Source: Propionibacterium sp. oral taxon 192 str. F0372 (GTDB lineage Bacteria; Actinomycetota; Actinomycetes; Propionibacteriales; Propionibacteriaceae). Taken from it: DNA of 64,000 nt. Made by a program: the position numbers and the translations under genes. Below are positions 29,206 to 40,415 of the stretch, piece after piece. The stretch spans positions 1,682,581-1,746,580 of the forward strand of contig NZ_KE340297.1 of the NCBI RefSeq assembly GCF_000413315.1, given 5' to 3'. How positions within the stretch are numbered: position 1 is the first letter of the stretch; each line of letters begins with the position of its first letter. The notes under the pieces were generated by a model. It was not told the DNA's origin. It searched no databases and saw only the letters and a list, made by a program, of their open reading frames with translations.

Positions 29206-29454
29206 GCCGTATTCATTGGCCAATGTGGACACGTTCGCGGTGCGATGGGAAATTTCTGTGTGGGCATGCTTGTCATCCGGGAATTGCGCACTGCTGCAAA
29301 ACTCGCAGTGGCAAGGCTGTGTGAGAGATACCGCAAGACGGCGTGGGTGGCGTGTCCCGTGGTGGTGCCGGAAGGTCGAGTCGAATGGTCTCGATTCGGA
29401 CACGGGCAAACTCCAAACAGTGACCAACCGTGATGAGTTACCATGAACACCGGT

Positions 29455-29460
29455 TACCAT
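29455..29460 (+). promoter_or_regulatory. -10 box TACCAT for the mptB-like gene (leaderless)
   Basis: TACCAT followed by 6 nt and GTG at 29467. A second GTTACCAT copy begins 16 bp upstream (29437-29444), but there the only start codon falls inside the box. Confidence 0.45.
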
Positions 29461-29466
29461 CATCGG

Positions 29467-32375
<2,909 letters not shown>

Positions 32376-32576
32376 AACCAGCATTGATCGGGCCCGGTGG
32401 CCGGATGAGTGATCGCCGGGACTTGTTCATACCCGGGCGGGTCGGGGGTAGATGCGTTTGCTGAAAGCTGGTTGCCGCGGCGATGGTAGACCAAGGCAGA
32501 AAGGTCCTACCATTGGTCCGGGTTCGTGAGAACCTGGAGCATCGGCTTCCTGGGTAGATTAATGAGGAGGGTCCCA

Positions 32577-32651
32577 ATGACTGCGGCAGCGAGCGTTCTG
32601 GCAATCATGCTGATTGGATTCGTGGCAGGTAATAACGGCTTCCGCGACTGA
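32577..32651 (+). CDS. Candidate 24-residue single-helix membrane peptide
   Basis: A frame too short for routine gene finding encodes MTAAASVLAIMLIGFVAGNN followed by GFRD. Residues 3-18 are a hydrophobic helix able to span a membrane. It has one of the best ribosome binding sites in the window (AGGAGG, 7 nt before ATG) and a TAGATT -10-like box at 32555-32560; a strong bidirectional terminator begins 12 bp after its stop. It resembles no family I recognise. It may be a regulator of a membrane neighbour such as CycA, whose gene ends just beyond the terminator, but there is no direct evidence. Confidence 0.45.
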   Translation: MTAAASVLAIMLIGFVAGNNGFRD

Positions 32652-32663
32652 GCGGTACACGCG

Positions 32664-32707
32664 GTGTGAGGGGTGAGTGACACGACTGTGCCACTCACCC
32701 CTCACAC
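32664..32707. terminator. Bidirectional terminator between guaB side and cycA
   Basis: A perfect 16-bp stem (GTGTGAGGGGTGAGTG and its complement) with a 12-nt loop, 15 bp from the cycA stop; it can end transcription from both sides. Confidence 0.85.
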
Positions 32708-32722
32708 GCGAGGAGTTGCTGA

Positions 32723-34153
32723 TCAGTGGAATTCGCGGATTCCCCTGCGTCTCTTCTGGACTTGCCAGCCGATGAACAGGATGACGAACCACACCGAGGT
32801 GAGTGCCAACTTGATCAACTGCCCCTCCTGGAAGGCCGTCACGATGAGGATAAAGGCAAAGAATGCCAACACCACCCATGGTGTGACCTGCGGGAAGGGC
32901 AACTTGTAGATGGACTTCTCATGGGCCTCACGATGGTTCCGGTAGTACTTGATGTACGCCACCATGATCAGCGACCACATGAATAGGATGAGCATCGCCG
33001 CCACGTCCGCGATAAAGATGAAGCCCTCCATCACCGAACCGCCGATGAGCAGCATTGGAACGAACAGGAAGCCGATACCCCCCGATAGCAGCAGCGCCCT
33101 AGCCGGAACGTGCCGGCTGGAGAGCTGTTTGAACGTGGGGTGTGCCTGTTCCTGGTCCGCCAGCCCGAATAGCATCCTCGACGAGGAGTAGATGCCGGAG
33201 TTGGCGGAGGAGGAGGCTGAGGTCAGCACCACGAAGTTCATCACGGATGCCGCAGCCACCAGACCGACCAGGCTGAAGACGTTCACGAATGGGCTCTGAC
33301 TCGGATCGACCTGGTCCCACGGGGTGATGGCCATGATCACCGCAAGAGCCAGCACGTAGAAGATCATGATGCGGACGGGAACCGCATTGATCGCCTTCGG
33401 GATGGTCTTGTACGGATCCTGGGTCTCAGCAGCCGTGGTACCGATCAACTCCGAACCGATGAACGAGTAGATGGCTACGGGGAAGGCTGCCAGGAAGCCC
33501 CCGACGCCCATGGGGAAGATGCCCCCATGGTCCCAGATATGGGCGAAGGAAGCTTGGGTCCCGTCGGGGGAGGTGAAACCCCCGACGACCATCCCGGTAC
33601 CGACCAGGATCAACACCACGATGGCGAGGATCTTGATGATGGCGAACCAGAACTCGATTTCACCGAACAGCCGGACGGTGAGCATGTTGGAGACGAGCAG
33701 CGCGGCGAGCAGGACGACCGTGCACATCATGGAGACGTGCAGGTTCTTCACCCAATGGTTGAAATAGCCGGTGACGACGATCATGTCGCCCACGGCGATG
33801 ATCACCCACAACACCCAGTACGTCCAGCCCGCGAAGTAGCCGGCCCATGGCCCCACGAGATCGTGGGAGAAGTCCATGAAGGACTTGTACCTCAGGTTGT
33901 GCAGCAGCATCTCGCCCATCGCCCGCAGGACCAAGAACATCACCGTTCCCAAGATCAGGTAGACAACCATGATCGAGGGACCTGCGATGTGGATCGTCTT
34001 GCCTGAGCCCATGAACAGCCCGGTACCAATCGCTCCACCCAGCGCAATGAGTTGGATATGACGGTTGGACAGATTCCGCTTCAGGTGGTCCTCGTCAGTC
34101 GGCGGATGAGCGGTGTCATCCGCCGACTCGAGATTGTTGGCGGTTGTGGACAT
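32723..34153 (-). CDS. cycA: D-alanine/D-serine/glycine permease CycA-like
   Basis: A 476-residue proton-coupled amino acid transporter of the APC superfamily with 12 helices. It is strikingly close to CycA over its whole length: NLSNRHIQLIALGGAIGTGL, GPWAGYFAGWTYWVLW, the GTTAAETQDPYKTIPKAIN segment, ASSSANSGIYSSSRMLFGLA and HEKSIYKLPF. CycA carries D-alanine, glycine, D-serine and related small amino acids. It lies 13 bp after ald on the same strand, which fits uptake of alanine for deamination to pyruvate, and alr is nearby. The substrate range is inferred from family and context. Confidence 0.88.
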   Translation of the reverse strand: MSTTANNLESADDTAHPPTDEDHLKRNLSNRHIQLIALGGAIGTGLFMGSGKTIHIAGPSIMVVYLILGTVMFLVLRAMGEMLLHNLRYKSFMDFSHDLVGPWAGYFAGWTYWVLWVIIAVGDMIVVTGYFNHWVKNLHVSMMCTVVLLAALLVSNMLTVRLFGEIEFWFAIIKILAIVVLILVGTGMVVGGFTSPDGTQASFAHIWDHGGIFPMGVGGFLAAFPVAIYSFIGSELIGTTAAETQDPYKTIPKAINAVPVRIMIFYVLALAVIMAITPWDQVDPSQSPFVNVFSLVGLVAAASVMNFVVLTSASSSANSGIYSSSRMLFGLADQEQAHPTFKQLSSRHVPARALLLSGGIGFLFVPMLLIGGSVMEGFIFIADVAAMLILFMWSLIMVAYIKYYRNHREAHEKSIYKLPFPQVTPWVVLAFFAFILIVTAFQEGQLIKLALTSVWFVILFIGWQVQKRRRGIREFH

Positions 34154-34166
34154 GGATGGTCCTTAG

Positions 34167-35285
34167 TCAGCCCAACACGGATTCCAGCGGGGTGTATTCG
34201 AGATCGGTGAAGGCCTCGGAGACACCCTTGAAGGTCAGCTTGCCGGCGGTGGTGTTCAGACCAAGCGCGAGGGCCGGGTCATCTTGCAGAGCCTTCTTCC
34301 ATCCCTTGTCCGCCAGGGCGCAGGCGTAGGGGAGAGTTGCATTGGTCAACGCCCAAGTCGAGGTGTTGGGAACCGCACCAGGCATGTTGGCCACGCAGTA
34401 GAACACCGAGTTGTGCACCTGGAAGGTCGGGGCATCATGGGTCGTCGGGTGGGAGTCTTCGAAACAGCCGCCTTGATCGATGGCGACGTCGACGAGCACC
34501 GAGCCCGGCTTCATCTGGGAGACCATCTCGTTGGTGACCAGCTTCGGGGCCTTGGCTCCCGGAATGAGCACGGTGCCGACAACCAGATCGGCCTGGAGTA
34601 CCTGTTCGCGAACGGTCAACGCCGAGGACGCTAGGGCGTGCACCCGGTTGTTGAAACGCCAGAAGGTAGCGCGCAGCTTCTCAAGGTCGGTGTCGAGGAC
34701 GGTGACATCGGCACCCATGCCGAGGGCGATGTTGGCCGCGTTCTGACCTGCGGTGCCGCCGCCGAGGACGACGACCTTGGCCTGCTGCACGCCGCCGACG
34801 CAGCCCATCAGCACGCCACGTCCGCCGGAGGCCTTCATCAGGTGGTGGGCACCGACCTGGGGCGCCAGGCAGCCGGCAACCTCGGACATCGGATAGAGCA
34901 GGGGGAGCATGCGGTTGGGCAACTGGACGGTTTCGTAGGCGATCGCGTGAGTTCCTGCCTTCAGCAGGGCGTCGGTCTGGGGGCGGTCGGCCGCGAGGTG
35001 CAGGTAAGTGAACAGCGTCATGTCATCGCGCAAGAAGCCGTACTCCTGTTCGATTGGCTCCTTCACCTTGATGATCATCTCGCCGGCCTCCCAGGTGGCC
35101 TGGGCGCCTTCGACGATCTTTGCTCCTTGTGCGGCGTATTCCTCATCGGTGATGGAAGAGCCAGTGCCGGCCCCTGCCTGGACGAAGACCTCGTGGCCTC
35201 GGCGCACGAGTTCGTGGACGCCGACGGGCGTGATGCCGACGCGGAACTCGTTGTTCTTGACTTCACTCGGTACTGCAATGCGCAT
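34167..35285 (-). CDS. ald: Alanine dehydrogenase Ald
   Basis: A 372-residue NAD-dependent L-alanine dehydrogenase that interconverts L-alanine with pyruvate and ammonia. It starts MRIAVPSEVKNNEFRVGITP; Lys75 (IIKVKEP) and His96 (LFTYLHLAAD) fall at the same numbers as the catalytic residues of the M. tuberculosis enzyme. The NAD fold carries VVVLGGGTAGQNAANIALGM, and VANMPGAVPNTSTWALTNAT closes the active site. ATG at 35285 has a GAGGAG ribosome binding site; the open frame goes 19 codons higher but lacks one there. It heads an ald-cycA unit and has a cluster of palindromes upstream that look like regulator sites. Confidence 0.96.
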   Translation of the reverse strand: MRIAVPSEVKNNEFRVGITPVGVHELVRRGHEVFVQAGAGTGSSITDEEYAAQGAKIVEGAQATWEAGEMIIKVKEPIEQEYGFLRDDMTLFTYLHLAADRPQTDALLKAGTHAIAYETVQLPNRMLPLLYPMSEVAGCLAPQVGAHHLMKASGGRGVLMGCVGGVQQAKVVVLGGGTAGQNAANIALGMGADVTVLDTDLEKLRATFWRFNNRVHALASSALTVREQVLQADLVVGTVLIPGAKAPKLVTNEMVSQMKPGSVLVDVAIDQGGCFEDSHPTTHDAPTFQVHNSVFYCVANMPGAVPNTSTWALTNATLPYACALADKGWKKALQDDPALALGLNTTAGKLTFKGVSEAFTDLEYTPLESVLG

Positions 35286-35403
35286 GAGCGACAACTCCTC
35301 GTTGAGTTCAGGTTCCCTCAGGGATTGTGAGGTTGTTTTCACGGTATCGCCGGATTATTCGTTCTGTCCGCTGAATCGAAAGAATGGTCTGAACGTGTTC
35401 GAT

Positions 35404-35467
35404 CAAGTTCTGAACTTGGATAAAATCCCTTGTCAAGACCATTTAGTCATTGTTCAGCATGCTGAAC
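35404..35467 (-). promoter_or_regulatory. Candidate AldR/Lrp-type operators and promoter of ald-cycA
   Basis: Two palindromes share GTTC/GAAC half-sites: CAAGTTC-T-GAACTTG (35404-35418) and GTTCAGCATGCTGAAC (35452-35467), 48-49 bp apart centre to centre; GAACGTGTTC just to the left adds a degenerate copy. A minus-strand -35 TTGACA lies between them (35436-35431). Lrp-family AldR activates ald in mycobacteria, so a similar regulator is likely; the regulator gene is not in the window. Confidence 0.5.
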
Positions 35468-35781
35468 CAAATTCGTAAATTTGAACATGGGGGTGAGTGG
35501 AGGGCTGTAGGCGCGACGCGGTACACTGCCTCGCCATTCGCCCGCATATCAAGATCATCTTCCTGTGATCTGCCCTGTAGAAGGCCATTCACTGCGAGGT
35601 GGAGTGCCTCGCATATGCGTTCGGTGATGTTTGCGCGCTGGGCAGGACCGGTTGTGGGGGAGGCAGACGGTTTGGGTCTCGGGCAAATGAGAACCAAGAG
35701 GGTGAAACCGGTAGATTTGCAGACGTGCGTGTACCCGGTTGATCCGGGCAGGACGAGTGCTGGGCCAACGATCGGAGAATC
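35468..35781. other. Gene-free region upstream of guaB3
   Basis: No convincing gene is seen on either strand. Possible -10 boxes for guaB3 are TACACT (35522-35527) and TAGATT (35712-35717). Open frames crossing this stretch continue antisense or out of frame through guaB3 and show no family features. Confidence 0.4.
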
Positions 35782-36885
35782 ATGGATGACATCGGACGCT
35801 CCAAGCGAGCTGAGCGGGCCTTCTCGCTCGACGACGTGGCGATCATGCCCACTCGACGTACCCGCGCCATGGAGACTGTTGATCTTGAGTGGAAGTGCGA
35901 TGCCATCACCTTCAGCTTTCCTCTGCTCGCAGCCCCGATGGATTCGGTGATGAGTCCACGAACAGCAATCGAATTCGGTCGCCTCGGAGGTTTGGGAGTG
36001 CTCAACCTCGAAGGGTTGTGGACCCGTTACGAGGATCCGCTGCCGGTTCTTGAGGAACTGGCAGGAATGGGAGCGGATGCCGGGGTTACCGCCAGGTTGC
36101 AGGAGATCTACGCTGCCCCCATCCGAGCGGAACTGATCACCGAGCGGCTCCGGCAGATCAGGGAGGCCGATGTACCCGTCGCCGGCGCGCTGTCGCCTCA
36201 GAACGCCCAGGAATTCGCCGAGGTGATTGAGGGTGTCGGCTGTGATTTCTTCGTTATCCGAGGCACCGCAGTCTCGGCCCAGCACGTCGCCCGGGACCAC
36301 GAGCCGCTCGATCTGGCAAAATTTATCCATGAGATGGAGGTCCCGGTCATCGTCGGCGGGTGTGCCACCTATCAGACCGCTCTTCACCTGATGCGCACCG
36401 GCGCCGCCGGGGTATTGGTCGGTTTCGGGGGTGCGGCGATGTCCACGAATGCCCAGACTTTGGGCATCGAGGTACCGATGGCCACGGCGATCTCCGATGC
36501 TGCCGAGGCACGCCGCGACTACCTGGATGAATCTGGGGGCCGCTACGTCCACGTCATCGCCGACGGCTCTATGGGCTACTGCGGTGATGTGGTCAAAGCG
36601 CTGGCCTGCGGTGCCGACGCCGCGATGCTCGGCACTCCGCTTGCTAGAGCTACCGATGCCCCTGGCAAGGGGTGGCACTGGGGCCCCGAGGCATGGCACC
36701 AGAGCCTGCCTCGGGGACGCCGGGTGCACATGGAACAGGTCGGCTCCTTGGCTGAGATCATCGCAGGGCCTTCCCATTCGCCCGATGGCGAGATGAATTT
36801 CGCCGGAGCCTTGCGCCGTGCGCTGGCCACCACCGGGTACACCGACGTGAAGTCCTTCCAGCGCATCGATCTGATTATCCGCTGA
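35782..36885 (+). CDS. guaB3: GuaB3-family IMP dehydrogenase-related protein
   Basis: A 367-residue (beta/alpha)8-barrel protein of the GuaB3 family. It lacks the CBS module of true GuaB and starts RAFSLDDVAIMPTRRTR; FPLLAAPMDSVMSPRTAIEF, YLDESGGRYVHVIADGSM and GADAAMLGTPLARA are family landmarks. In the loop where IMP dehydrogenases have the catalytic Cys, it reads GFGGAAMSTNAQ, with Ser at the aligned position. The reaction of actinobacterial GuaB3 is not settled from this sequence; some relatives in other phyla are active IMP dehydrogenases. It is divergent from ald and followed after 1 bp by a chorismate mutase gene, presumably co-transcribed. Confidence 0.88.
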   Translation: MDDIGRSKRAERAFSLDDVAIMPTRRTRAMETVDLEWKCDAITFSFPLLAAPMDSVMSPRTAIEFGRLGGLGVLNLEGLWTRYEDPLPVLEELAGMGADAGVTARLQEIYAAPIRAELITERLRQIREADVPVAGALSPQNAQEFAEVIEGVGCDFFVIRGTAVSAQHVARDHEPLDLAKFIHEMEVPVIVGGCATYQTALHLMRTGAAGVLVGFGGAAMSTNAQTLGIEVPMATAISDAAEARRDYLDESGGRYVHVIADGSMGYCGDVVKALACGADAAMLGTPLARATDAPGKGWHWGPEAWHQSLPRGRRVHMEQVGSLAEIIAGPSHSPDGEMNFAGALRRALATTGYTDVKSFQRIDLIIR

Positions 36886-36886
36886 C

Positions 36887-37213
36887 ATGGCTGATCAGAT
36901 GATTCCCGAGGAACTAGCACGGATGCGCGGGTCGATTGACAACCTCGACGCCGCGATCATTCACATCATGGCGGAACGGTTCAAGATTACCCAGCAGGTC
37001 GGACATCTGAAGGCCGCTTGTGGCCTGCCCCCGGCTGATCCGGGACGCGAGGCGCAACAAATCGAACGGTTACGGTGCTTGGCTGATGAGGCGGAACTGG
37101 ACCCGGAGTTCGCGGAGAAGTTACTGAATTTCATCGTCTCCGAGGTGGTCCGACACCACACCGAGATTGCCATCCGGTGCCCGGGCGCTGGACGGGGGCA
37201 CGCCAACAATTGA
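36887..37213 (+). CDS. Chorismate mutase (AroQ type)
   Basis: A 108-residue all-helical AroQ-class chorismate mutase, converting chorismate to prephenate for phenylalanine and tyrosine synthesis. Family positions are visible in MRGSIDNLDAAIIHIMAERF, the QQVGHLKA helix and the C-terminal FIVSEVVRHH. It is a single-domain enzyme with no prephenate dehydratase or DAHP synthase part and no signal peptide. It follows guaB3 by 1 bp; the pairing has no obvious pathway logic. A GC hairpin (GGGGGC to GCCCCC, 37194-37222) spans its stop codon and may serve as terminator with alr. Confidence 0.88.
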   Translation: MADQMIPEELARMRGSIDNLDAAIIHIMAERFKITQQVGHLKAACGLPPADPGREAQQIERLRCLADEAELDPEFAEKLLNFIVSEVVRHHTEIAIRCPGAGRGHANN

Positions 37214-37236
37214 CGCGCCCCCGGTGATTCGTCACA

Positions 37237-38403
37237 TCACTCCAGCAGCAGATTGACTACCTCCACGACCTTGCCGCCTTCCAAGAAGACCCGCGGAACC
37301 CGACGAGCTACCGAGGTGAGCAGTTCGTAACCGATGGTCTCTGCCCAATCGGCCACTTCCTCACACCGCAGGTCGTCGGTGCCCCAGAGCAGGACCTCGT
37401 CGCCCACACTGACCCCGGGGACGTCGGTGACGTCGATCATGAACTGGTCCATGCACACCCGCCCAACTACCGGAGCGCGGCGGCCTCGGATGACGACCTC
37501 GGCCCGGCCGGACAGTATCCGGTGGTAGCCGTCGGCGTAGCCAAGAGGTAGGGATGCGATCACCGACGGTCGCTCGGCAGTGAATTTGCGCCCATAACTC
37601 ACCGTTTCGCCCGCTGCCAACTGCTTTACATGGCTCACCATGGCTTTTAGCCGCATCGTCGGATGCAGGTCGATCCGTTCGGCCATCACTTCGTCCGAAG
37701 GTAGGACTCCGTAGAGGATGATGCCGGGCCGGACCATGTCCAAATGCATCTCGGGCAGGTCGATGATCGTCGCGCTGTTGGCGCAGTGCCTGATGCGTGG
37801 CACATGACCGTGGGCGGCGATCTCATCAATGAGTGCGGTGAAGGCCTCGAACTGGCCGCGGGTGTAGGTCTTGTCGAGTGTGTCCGCCACCGCGAAATGG
37901 GTGAAGATGCCCTCGAAACTGATGCCCGGCAGTTGCAGCATGGCCACGATCTCGTCAACTGGGTTCTCGTCGGGCCGTAGGCCGATGCGGCCCATCCCCG
38001 AGTCGATCTTGATGTGCACCATAGCCTCACGGCCTTGGTCAACCGCCGCCTGCGACAATGCACGGGCCAGATCCATGGAGTACACGCATTGGTCGATCCC
38101 GCTCGCCACGACGGTGGCTGCCTGCTGTGGACGTGTCCAGCCGAGGATCAGGATGCGCGCATCAATGCCCGCATCCCGCAGTTCCAAGGCTTCATCCAGG
38201 GTGGCGACGGCCAGCCTGGTGGCTCCGTTGGCCAGTAAGCAGCGGGCGAACTGGGGAGAGCCGTGGCCGTAGGCATTGGCCTTGACCACGCCGGTCACCT
38301 CAACGCTGGGGCCCACCAGCTGACGGATCTCCCGGATGTTGTGAGCCACGGCATCAAGGTCTATTTCGGCCCACACAGGACGCAGGCCGCTGATGTCGAT
38401 CAT
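37237..38403 (-). CDS. alr: Alanine racemase Alr
   Basis: A 388-residue fold-type III PLP enzyme making D-alanine for peptidoglycan. The PLP lysine is Lys41 in VVKANAYGHG; further landmarks are KIDSGMGRIGLRP, HCANSATIIDLPEMHLDMVR and GRVCMDQFMIDVTD. Length is standard, and GGAAGGAA precedes the ATG. In many actinobacteria alr sits between nnr and tsaE; here that position is occupied by mgtA and a helicase and alr is about 18 kb away, beside a YkvI-type membrane protein gene 15 bp upstream on the same strand. With ald and cycA nearby it forms a loose alanine-metabolism neighbourhood. Confidence 0.96.
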   Translation of the reverse strand: MIDISGLRPVWAEIDLDAVAHNIREIRQLVGPSVEVTGVVKANAYGHGSPQFARCLLANGATRLAVATLDEALELRDAGIDARILILGWTRPQQAATVVASGIDQCVYSMDLARALSQAAVDQGREAMVHIKIDSGMGRIGLRPDENPVDEIVAMLQLPGISFEGIFTHFAVADTLDKTYTRGQFEAFTALIDEIAAHGHVPRIRHCANSATIIDLPEMHLDMVRPGIILYGVLPSDEVMAERIDLHPTMRLKAMVSHVKQLAAGETVSYGRKFTAERPSVIASLPLGYADGYHRILSGRAEVVIRGRRAPVVGRVCMDQFMIDVTDVPGVSVGDEVLLWGTDDLRCEEVADWAETIGYELLTSVARRVPRVFLEGGKVVEVVNLLLE

Positions 38404-38418
38404 CTGATTCCTTCCTGT

Positions 38419-39558
38419 TCAGGCTTCGTCCGGTTCTGGGGCGTCGGCGGCCTGCCGCAGGGTGCCGGGATCCGGGTTGATGCTTCCGGTTGCCCCGACC
38501 TTCTTGAAGTACATCCAACTCATGAGCACCATGATGATCATGCCGCCATAGCCCAGCGCCGGGTAGACATAACCGACGAGGTCCTTGAAGCCGACGAAGG
38601 ATGCGATGAAGCAGACCACCGCGATGCCGATGAGCAGCGGAACCTTGCCGAATTTCTCAAGAGCCGGGATATCGGCGAAGCGTTCGTAGGTGCCGAAGAA
38701 GCAGGAGATCGCCGTCGAGTAGAGACCAAAGAACAGCACGAGGGTGTAGACGCCCTGCATGATTGGCGAGATGTTCGCCGCTAGCTCAACCATTGGTAGG
38801 GTCGTCGTGCCGATGATTGAGGCGTTGCGGATGAGGGCGAAGTACTCCACCAGTGCGCCAAGTCCCAGCAGGAAACCACCGATGAAGGTGCCCCAGAACA
38901 GAGTGCTGCGCTTCATCCTGCCCTCATGGCCGATGGGTACCAGAACGGCGATCGCCAACTGGGCATTGAAGGAAACGTAGAGAATCCCCGACATGATCCA
39001 GTTCTTGATCATTGGGGAGGAGTTGACCTCGTACTCGGTGGCCGCGGCAGAGATGGGATTGGCGATGGCATACAGCGATACGCCGATGGCCACCACGACC
39101 ATGATCGGGACGATCAACGATTGGATGAGTACCAACCCACGCATGCCGAATAGCAAGTTGATCACGCACAGCACGACGAGGAAGATCCCCCCGGCTGCCA
39201 GGGGTAGGCCGAACTGCCGCTGGAAGTTGGCCGCGTTACCCGCGATCATGATGACGAAGGTCCCCACCAGCGAGAACAGGATCATGATGTCGCAGAAATA
39301 CTGGGGAATCGGATTCTTCAGCGGATTGACGACATGCTGGTAGTCGCTGGTCTGCAGCTTGCGGCCCAGGGCCATGGCGAAGTAGCCGGTCAGGAAGAAC
39401 AGGACACCGGCGATCAGGATCGCTCCGATGCCCCATGGCCCGAAGTAGACGAAGTACTGCAGGATCTCCTGCCCGGATGCGTAACCGGCACCGATCACGG
39501 TGCCGACGAAGGTGGCGGCAATGCCCAGCACATTGACCGATTTGAGATTGGAAGACAC
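38419..39558 (-). CDS. YkvI-family membrane protein (putative transporter)
   Basis: A 379-residue polytopic membrane protein with about 10 hydrophobic helices. The first helix carries FVGTVIGAGYASGQEILQYF, the hallmark of the YkvI family, which belongs to the APC-type (LeuT-fold) transporter-like proteins and has no settled substrate. The start is GTG at 39558, which has an excellent GGAGGG ribosome binding site 5 nt away and begins just before the first helix; the frame continues upstream but is not supported. It is followed 15 bp later by alr, so a role linked to amino acids (alanine or D-alanine) is possible, by context only. Confidence 0.78.
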   Translation of the reverse strand: MSSNLKSVNVLGIAATFVGTVIGAGYASGQEILQYFVYFGPWGIGAILIAGVLFFLTGYFAMALGRKLQTSDYQHVVNPLKNPIPQYFCDIMILFSLVGTFVIMIAGNAANFQRQFGLPLAAGGIFLVVLCVINLLFGMRGLVLIQSLIVPIMVVVAIGVSLYAIANPISAAATEYEVNSSPMIKNWIMSGILYVSFNAQLAIAVLVPIGHEGRMKRSTLFWGTFIGGFLLGLGALVEYFALIRNASIIGTTTLPMVELAANISPIMQGVYTLVLFFGLYSTAISCFFGTYERFADIPALEKFGKVPLLIGIAVVCFIASFVGFKDLVGYVYPALGYGGMIIMVLMSWMYFKKVGATGSINPDPGTLRQAADAPEPDEA

Positions 39559-39788
39559 GAAAACCCTCCTGTGAATGGGTCCGGGAGTTGGATGGGCCCG
39601 GATCCTGTGGTCGGTGTTGGTGGCGGGATGCTCTCGGCATTGAGGGCACCGGTTGTCGGGTCGCCACAACGGTCTCATTGTGTTCCATGAATGCAGTCGT
39701 GTCAGCAAATTGGCCACATTGGGTACGAAGACAGTTGTAGGAGCGGCAATCCAGCAGGTGCCACCGGGAGAGCTTGTGCCGGTCTGGC

Positions 39789-40382
39789 TCAGGCGATGAC
39801 GTCGCCCCGCCGCACGTTGGAGGGGATGCCCACGACGACCGCTCCTGGTTCGACATCCTTGACCACTAGGGCATTAGAACCGATTTTCGCATCGTTCCCG
39901 ATGACTATGTCGCCGACTACCTTGGCGCCAGCCCCGATGAGAACCCGATCACCGATGGTCGGATGACGCTTGAACCTGCCTCTGGCACGTCCTCCCAAGG
40001 TGACCTGGTGATATATGAGCACATCGTCACCGACGATCGCGGTCTCGCCGATCACCACACCCATACCGTGGTCGATGAAGAATCGACGCCCGATCGTTGC
40101 TCCCGGGTGGATCTCAATGCCCGTCCAGAAGCGGGCGAACTGGGAGAGGAACCGTGCCGGGAAGCGCCCGCATGGACGGCTCCACAACCAGTGGGCGACC
40201 CGGTGGGCCCAGATAGCGTGAAGACCTGAGTAGAGGATGGCGACCTCGAACTTGGAGCGTGCTGCAGGGTCCTCCCGCTGCGCAGTGGCAAGGTCTTCGT
40301 TAATGCGGTGGAACATGATGCGCAAACTCACTCTTCCATCAAACCATCCTCCGCTGCCGAGGAACCAGTCCGACATGGTCAT
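39789..40382 (-). CDS. cysE: Serine O-acetyltransferase (CysE/EpsC type)
   Basis: A 197-residue serine acetyltransferase, which makes O-acetylserine for cysteine synthesis. The C-terminal left-handed beta-helix is clear from hexapeptide repeats ([60 protein letters not shown]) and the catalytic His in FIDHGMG. It has the short N-terminal domain of the EpsC subgroup. Two ATGs two codons apart (40382, 40376) are possible starts. No O-acetylserine sulfhydrylase (cysK) is adjacent, unlike the usual pair. It is divergent from guaA with 33 bp between the starts. Confidence 0.93.
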   Translation of the reverse strand: MTMSDWFLGSGGWFDGRVSLRIMFHRINEDLATAQREDPAARSKFEVAILYSGLHAIWAHRVAHWLWSRPCGRFPARFLSQFARFWTGIEIHPGATIGRRFFIDHGMGVVIGETAIVGDDVLIYHQVTLGGRARGRFKRHPTIGDRVLIGAGAKVVGDIVIGNDAKIGSNALVVKDVEPGAVVVGIPSNVRRGDVIA

Positions 40383-40403
40383 GGGTGCCGCGTGGCATGC
40401 GTT

Positions 40404-40409
40404 TAGAAT
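40404..40409 (+). promoter_or_regulatory. -10 box TAGAAT for guaA (leaderless)
   Basis: TAGAAT, then 6 nt, then the guaA ATG at 40416, with no ribosome binding site. GGCAT/ATGCC half-sites flank the box (40395-40413) and could be an operator, though the arms are short. Confidence 0.55.
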
Positions 40410-40415
40410 GCCGCC

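Noticed and set aside
35450-35950. A 166-codon plus-strand frame upstream of and into guaB3
   Set aside because: It overlaps guaB3 out of frame, has no family features and no ribosome binding site.
35443-36888. A 481-codon minus-strand open frame opposite guaB3
   Set aside because: guaB3 on the plus strand is a clear family member; the antisense translation has no recognisable features and no ribosome binding site.
37194-37222. GGGGGC/GCCCCC hairpin at the end of the chorismate mutase gene as a stand-alone terminator
   Set aside because: Only six pairs, overlapping the stop codon, without a T tract; mentioned with the gene but not listed as a feature.
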